From a virus, in IMG/VR virus record IMGVR_UViG_3300046477_000228, positions 1 through 24,214 of that record: a stretch of DNA of 24,214 bases. One strand, 5' to 3'. The notes beneath the pieces were generated by a model, which saw nothing but the letters and a program-made list of their open reading frames with translations, did not search any database and was not told the DNA's origin. Positions 20,288-24,214 of the stretch are shown here, piece after piece (position 1 is the stretch's first letter; the number at the start of each line of letters is the position of its first letter). Made by a program: the position numbers and the translations under genes.

Positions 20288-20928
20288 TGTCTACACAAGT
20301 GCTGACCAGCACTACCTTCATTGGAATAGACATCGCCATCAATCGCAAGGCGACGTTTCTAACGAGGACGCAGGAGAACGTATCTGGCAAGGAGACTCGC
20401 GTAAGTCTTCGCACCATCGCGCGCTATACGTGGGACATGAAGTTCAACTTCCTACGTGCGAGCGTGAGCACATCATTGGAGTTCAGCAACTTTGCTGCTC
20501 TGTTCAATACAGTCGGCGGCAGCTTCGACACCTTCCAATGGCTCGACCCTGAAGATAACGTCACGGCGTTAAGCACGCTTTCGTTTGTTTCGTCAGCGCC
20601 ATCTGTCTTTCAGTTGCAGCGGGCGGTCGGTAATTCCACGACATACGATCCTATATACGCGCCCTCGACCGCCGCGCTTCTGGTGTTCGCCGTAAACAGC
20701 AGCGGACAAAGTTCTGCTAGCACTATCGGCGTCACGGTCAACTATTGGGGGTCGAGCGCGCCAGGAACTATTTTGCCAAGCACATTCAGCCCAGGAAGCA
20801 GCGCGTCATTGGTCACTACGTTCTCCTATTATTGGCCTGTCCGTTGGGACAGTGACGACCTGCAATTAGACCGCTTCGGCTTCGGCTGGTATGAAATCAA
20901 GAAGATGTCGTTCACATCGGTGATCTAA
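20287..20928 (+). CDS. DUF2460-type distal tail protein (GTA gp12-like)
   Basis: The 213-aa product starts at ATG 20287 within a TGATG overlap. It carries the features of the DUF2460/TIGR02217 family: NRKATFLTRTQENVSGKETR near the start, IARYTWDMKFNFLRAS, FNTVGGSFDTFQWLDPEDN, and an ending with DDLQLDRFGFGWYEIKKM. In Rhodobacter gene transfer agent the equivalent protein gp12 is the distal tail ring that joins tube and baseplate hub. The middle Ser/Thr-rich region (about 115-165) is more variable. It is followed by the DUF2163 hub protein gene with start and stop overlapping, so the tip proteins are made in coupled fashion. Confidence 0.88.
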   Translation: MSTQVLTSTTFIGIDIAINRKATFLTRTQENVSGKETRVSLRTIARYTWDMKFNFLRASVSTSLEFSNFAALFNTVGGSFDTFQWLDPEDNVTALSTLSFVSSAPSVFQLQRAVGNSTTYDPIYAPSTAALLVFAVNSSGQSSASTIGVTVNYWGSSAPGTILPSTFSPGSSASLVTTFSYYWPVRWDSDDLQLDRFGFGWYEIKKMSFTSVI

Positions 20929-21812
20929 TGAAGCCCACCAATGCGACACTTAACGCCATTCTGGCAGGGCGGCAGTTCTTCAACGCCGATCTGATTACCT
21001 TCACGCTGCAAAACGGCAGCACGCTGCGCTTTTGTTCCGGACAACAAAACATCGTTTTCGGCGGAAGCACGTTCTCGGCTGGCGGTTTGACCGGCCCTTA
21101 TTTCGACCGCAAGGACAACCGGGCAAAAGTAGTTTGGAATCTCGGCGTTGGCACCGACACGCTGGTCATTGACGTATTGCCGGGTAGCGCACTCGTCAGC
21201 ACTTTTAGTTGGTGGAATGCAGTTCGGCTTGGTCTGTTTGACGGCGCAGACTTTGAGCTTGATCGCGCCTATTCGACCGCCGCCTATGTGGTGCAGAGCG
21301 GGTGCGCACCGATGCTGTTTAAGGGTCGCGTGGCTGAGGTAAACGCTGACCGCGCCATTATTACATTCTCGATCAACGATTATAGGGAATTACTCAATCA
21401 GCAGATGCCGCGCTGGCTCTATGCGGCCAACTGTCAGAACAACCTCTATGACGCCAGTTGCACTCTCATCAGTTCCAATTTCCAATCCACCGCCACGGTT
21501 GCGGCCGGGTCGAGCAATACCTTCATCGTCACCAGCACGCTAGCGCAGGCGTCGGGCTACTTCGACAACGGCAAGCTTTTATTTACCAGCGGTCAAAACA
21601 ATGGGCTGATGTTTGCGATTAGTTCATGGAATCTGGGAACGAACACGTTGACGCTAGTAGCTCCGACTCCTTACGCGCCGGTTGCGAGCGACCAGATTAC
21701 TGTCAATCCCGGCTGCGATCTTTCGACGGGGAGCGGTGGATGCTCCAAGTTCAGCAACATCGCCAACTTTCGTGGCATGCCGTATATCCCCGATCCGGGG
21801 CAGGCGATATGA
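20928..21812 (+). CDS. DUF2163-type baseplate hub protein with four-Cys site (GTA gp13-like)
   Basis: The 294-aa product starts at ATG 20928 (TAATG overlap). Residues 1-165 match the DUF2163 N-terminal domain (LNAILAGRQFFNADLITF, SAGGLTGPYFDRKDNR). Residues 165-294 match the Phage_BR0599 C-terminal domain ending in GCDLSTGSGGCSKFSN, NFRGMPYIP. Cysteines 169, 178, 263 and 272 are in the positions that in GTA gp13 and lambda gpL hold an iron-sulfur cluster, so a cluster here is likely. The hub trimer links the distal tail ring to the baseplate. The stop is in an ATGA overlap with the peptidase gene. Confidence 0.88.
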   Translation: MKPTNATLNAILAGRQFFNADLITFTLQNGSTLRFCSGQQNIVFGGSTFSAGGLTGPYFDRKDNRAKVVWNLGVGTDTLVIDVLPGSALVSTFSWWNAVRLGLFDGADFELDRAYSTAAYVVQSGCAPMLFKGRVAEVNADRAIITFSINDYRELLNQQMPRWLYAANCQNNLYDASCTLISSNFQSTATVAAGSSNTFIVTSTLAQASGYFDNGKLLFTSGQNNGLMFAISSWNLGTNTLTLVAPTPYAPVASDQITVNPGCDLSTGSGGCSKFSNIANFRGMPYIPDPGQAI

Positions 21813-22267
21813 CCAGCGCGCAGGAGTCTTATGAACGCGGTCGATTTGTGGGGGCGGCGCTGTCCTTCCTCGGCACGCCCTATCATCATGCTGGCCGTAT
21901 CAAAGGCGTAGGCGTCGATTGCGCAACGCTGCTCGTAGTTGCAGGGCATGAGGCGGGGCTAATTGATGAAATCAAGCTACCGGAATATTCGCCGCAATGG
22001 ATGCTCCACCGCAGCGAGGAGCTTTACCTAGAGATTCTAAATCAGCACTGCAGGGAGATAGAGTCGCCCGCCATAACCGGCGACATCGCTATCTGGAAGA
22101 TTGGCAGAACCTACTCTCACGCCGCCATAGTGGTAGAGTGGCCGCAGGTTGTTCATGCCGTCATGAATCGCAAGGTTGCGACGGATGATGTTGAGAAGAC
22201 CATGTGGCTCAAATTCGATGAGAACACGCCAAGGCCAATGAAGCTGTTTTCGTTCTGGGGACGGTGA
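21809..22267 (+). CDS. NlpC/P60 tail-tip peptidoglycan peptidase (GTA gp14-like)
   Basis: The start ATG 21809 overlaps the previous stop; a longer frame from 21626 would lie inside the hub gene and is rejected. The 152-aa product has the NlpC/P60 pattern: a first helix, then LGTPYHHAGRIKGVGVDCAT with catalytic Cys38, a Pro-containing helix region, GDIAIW at 91-96, then YSHAAIVV with His104 and VVHAV with His116 as the third polar residue. These enzymes cut peptide bridges of the cell wall, here at the tail tip for genome entry. The gene ends in a TGATG overlap with the large baseplate protein gene. Confidence 0.88.
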   Translation: MTSAQESYERGRFVGAALSFLGTPYHHAGRIKGVGVDCATLLVVAGHEAGLIDEIKLPEYSPQWMLHRSEELYLEILNQHCREIESPAITGDIAIWKIGRTYSHAAIVVEWPQVVHAVMNRKVATDDVEKTMWLKFDENTPRPMKLFSFWGR

Positions 22268-24214
22268 TGGGCTGGCTGTTCAAATCAAACAACAAGGTTC
22301 CGACGCGGGCGGCTGGCATAACGCTGCAAACCAGCGTCTACGGCAAGCCCGTCGCCATTATCTACGGCACCACGCGCGTGTCGGGAAACATGCTTCTCTA
22401 CGGTAATTTTAATGCGGCTCTAGTTAATCAAGGGCAAGGCAGCGGCAAGGGCGGATTGTTCTCGCCATCGAACGCTGGAAGTCAGTCGTACAATTACAGC
22501 GCGGCGTTTGCTTTTGCGCTCGGCGAAGGACCGATCAACGGTATCGGCACGGTTTGGAAAGATAAAAAACTAAAGACGCTCGCGCAGGAAGGCTTCACGC
22601 TATTTACCGGCACCTATCCGCAGTCGGCGTGGGGCACGAGCGTTTCGTGGAAATACAAAGACGCGTCCGGTAGCACTATTAGCGGCACCGCCGCCCCGCT
22701 TGGCTACAACGGAATTGCCTACGTGGCTGATGCAAGCTTTAATCTTGGCAACAACACGTCGATCCCCAACCTTCAATTCGAGGTCAAAGGAATCCTCAGC
22801 ACTTCGGTCGGTAGCACCGCCGTCTTCGATGCTGATCCGTCCCAAATCCTGACAGACATTCTAACAAATACTCATTACGGTCTTGGCTTCCCGTCTGCGC
22901 GTATTGGCGACCTGTCGGCATGGCAGAATTATTGCTTTGCTACCGGGCTTCTAGTGTCGCCCGCCTACGATACGCAGCGCACCGGGGCCGACATCATCAC
23001 GGAATTAGCTATGGCAACTAACAGCGCGCCGGTCTGGTCGAGCGGCGTACTGACAATGGTGTCCTATGGCGACACGACTATATCGGGGAACGGCAAGACT
23101 TTTACGCCAAGTCTGACGCCGATATACGCGCTCGGTGATAATGATTTTTTGCCAAGCCCGCAATCGGCGGGAAGTCTCGGCGGGGCGTCGGGGCCGGTGG
23201 TGATGATTCGCAAACGGCCTAGCGACAAGATCAATAGCATTAAGGTCGAGTATCTTAACCGCGCTGCGAATTACGCGCCTGCCATTGCCTACGCCAACGA
23301 CCAAGCCCTGATTGACCTCTACGGGACGCGCACCAATGGATCACAACAGTTTCACTTGTTCTGTGACGGAACAGCAGCAAATCTTTCAACTCGACTTCAA
23401 CTTCGACGTCAGAGGGTTTCCAACACCTATCAATTCGATTTGGATGCGCGATACGTCCTGCTCGACCCTATGGATATTGTGTCCCTGACAGACACAAATC
23501 TAGGACTGAGCAACCAACTTGTCAGGATTACCGGGATTCAGGAGAACGACGATGGTACGTTCTCTTTCACGGCGGAAGAAGTCTTGTCCGGAACCGGGTC
23601 GGCACCGCTCTATAATTTCAGTACCCATGTTCCCTATAACTCAAACCCTGCCACTGTCGCTGGCAATGTTAATACGCCAATCATTATCGAGCCGCCTTCC
23701 GCAGTATTTGCGCAGGGCGGCCCGCCGCAGATTTGGATTGGCGCTTCATCCACTGATGTGACGTGGGGCGGGGCAAACGTTTGGCTGAGTCTCGACAACA
23801 CTAATTATACTCTGGTCGGACAAATCATCGGTGCTGCGCGGCAGGGAACGCTGACGGTGGGATGCTCAAACTATACCGGCAGCAATCCAGACAACACAGA
23901 TACGTTGTCGGTCGATCTTACGACGAGTCTTGGAACGCTTCAGAGCGGCTCGGCGCTTGACGCCGCGCTAGGTCATACTCTTTGTTTGGTCGATAGCGAA
24001 TTGTTATCGTTTCAAACGGCCACGCTTACCGCCGCGAATATGTACAATCTGACGGTGCTCTATCGCGGGCTGTACGGCACGTTGCCAAACGGACATTTAA
24101 CTGGCGCGAACTTTACGAGATTAGATAACGCGATTTTCAAGTATGTGCTGCCTCCGCAATATATCAATCAGACCGTTTTCGTGAAACTGCAATCCTTCAA
24201 TCTCTACGGCGACG
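22267..24214 (+). CDS. Large baseplate / tail tip protein, 3' end beyond the window
   Basis: The gene begins at ATG 22267 and stays open to the last base, giving at least 649 residues. The N-terminus (GWLFKSNNKVPTRAAGITLQ, then SVYGKPVAIIYGTTRVSGNM) and the segment TELAMATNSAPVWSSGVLTM match the phage tail protein type Phage-tail_3, related to GTA gp15 ('megatron'). Following the hub and peptidase genes, it forms the baseplate centre and usually carries receptor-binding or glycan-binding parts downstream. Beta domains with an FxVKGI-like pattern and a later Ig-like stretch near 23760-23940 are visible. The TIM-barrel domain of true GTA gp15 was not recognised in the part seen. The C-terminal receptor region is missing from the window. 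Confidence 0.85.
   Translation, partial: MGWLFKSNNKVPTRAAGITLQTSVYGKPVAIIYGTTRVSGNMLLYGNFNAALVNQGQGSGKGGLFSPSNAGSQSYNYSAAFAFALGEGPINGIGTVWKDKKLKTLAQEGFTLFTGTYPQSAWGTSVSWKYKDASGSTISGTAAPLGYNGIAYVADASFNLGNNTSIPNLQFEVKGILSTSVGSTAVFDADPSQILTDILTNTHYGLGFPSARIGDLSAWQNYCFATGLLVSPAYDTQRTGADIITELAMATNSAPVWSSGVLTMVSYGDTTISGNGKTFTPSLTPIYALGDNDFLPSPQSAGSLGGASGPVVMIRKRPSDKINSIKVEYLNRAANYAPAIAYANDQALIDLYGTRTNGSQQFHLFCDGTAANLSTRLQLRRQRVSNTYQFDLDARYVLLDPMDIVSLTDTNLGLSNQLVRITGIQENDDGTFSFTAEEVLSGTGSAPLYNFSTHVPYNSNPATVAGNVNTPIIIEPPSAVFAQGGPPQIWIGASSTDVTWGGANVWLSLDNTNYTLVGQIIGAARQGTLTVGCSNYTGSNPDNTDTLSVDLTTSLGTLQSGSALDAALGHTLCLVDSELLSFQTATLTAANMYNLTVLYRGLYGTLPNGHLTGANFTRLDNAIFKYVLPPQYINQTVFVKLQSFNLYGD

Noticed and set aside
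21626-21808. Upstream extension of the peptidase gene
   Set aside because: It lies wholly within the hub gene in another frame. The ATG at 21809 overlaps the hub stop as ATGA and gives a normal-length NlpC/P60 domain.

Overview
The window is the structural half of a tailed phage or prophage, almost certainly a long-tailed siphovirus of an alphaproteobacterium. The host call rests on the tail module. Tail tube, chaperone, tape measure, DUF2460 distal-tail protein, DUF2163 hub, NlpC/P60 peptidase and a large baseplate protein follow one another exactly as in Rhodobacter-type gene transfer agents and many Rhizobiales/Rhodobacterales phages. The tRNA body also matches, from memory, alphaproteobacterial initiator tRNAs. 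Every gene is on the + strand except one small regulator. Starts are mostly tightly coupled (ATGA, TGATG or TAATG overlaps) with good Shine-Dalgarno sites. Terminase, portal, replication, lysis and integration genes are not in the window; terminase and portal would be expected upstream.

Layout. (1) 19-2684 holds a Rossmann-type, possibly sugar-transferring protein, a 36-aa membrane peptide, a small unknown protein, and a 570-aa fusion of a complete histidine-phosphatase domain to an XkdF-type prohead protease. (2) 2685-3920 is an accessory patch: small unknown ORFs, a second 36-aa membrane peptide, a complete initiator-like tRNA-Met and a minus-strand winged-helix regulator. (3) 3987-6501 is the capsid core: a scaffold-like protein with an internal in-frame start, a probable decoration protein, and the major capsid protein. 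(4) 6529-15103 is about 8.6 kb of unusual cargo between the capsid gene and the head-tail connector. It contains Ser/Thr-rich small structural proteins, interleaved Cys-rich zinc-ribbon-like proteins, a second Rossmann-type protein, a glycine-rich adhesin-like protein, and a 948-aa protein made of about 27 copies of a 22-residue repeat interrupted by a LamG-like domain. (5) 15104-16961 covers head completion and tail joining: an Ig-like/connector fusion, an HK97 gp10-like protein and a probable tail terminator. (6) 16987-24214 is the tail: tube, assembly chaperone with a frameshifted extension, tape measure and the GTA-like tip module. The last gene runs off the window end.

How it fits together: the protease and scaffold would build and mature a capsid of the MCP and decoration protein. 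The connector, gp10-like and terminator proteins join it to a flexible tail of roughly 90 nm (inferred from the tape-measure length). The hub, peptidase and baseplate protein breach the envelope. The most interesting parts are the phosphatase-protease fusion, the phage-borne initiator-like tRNA, the 8.6-kb adhesin/decoration block in the head region, the nested scaffold start, and a frameshift signal without a canonical slippery heptamer. No promoter or terminator could be called with confidence.
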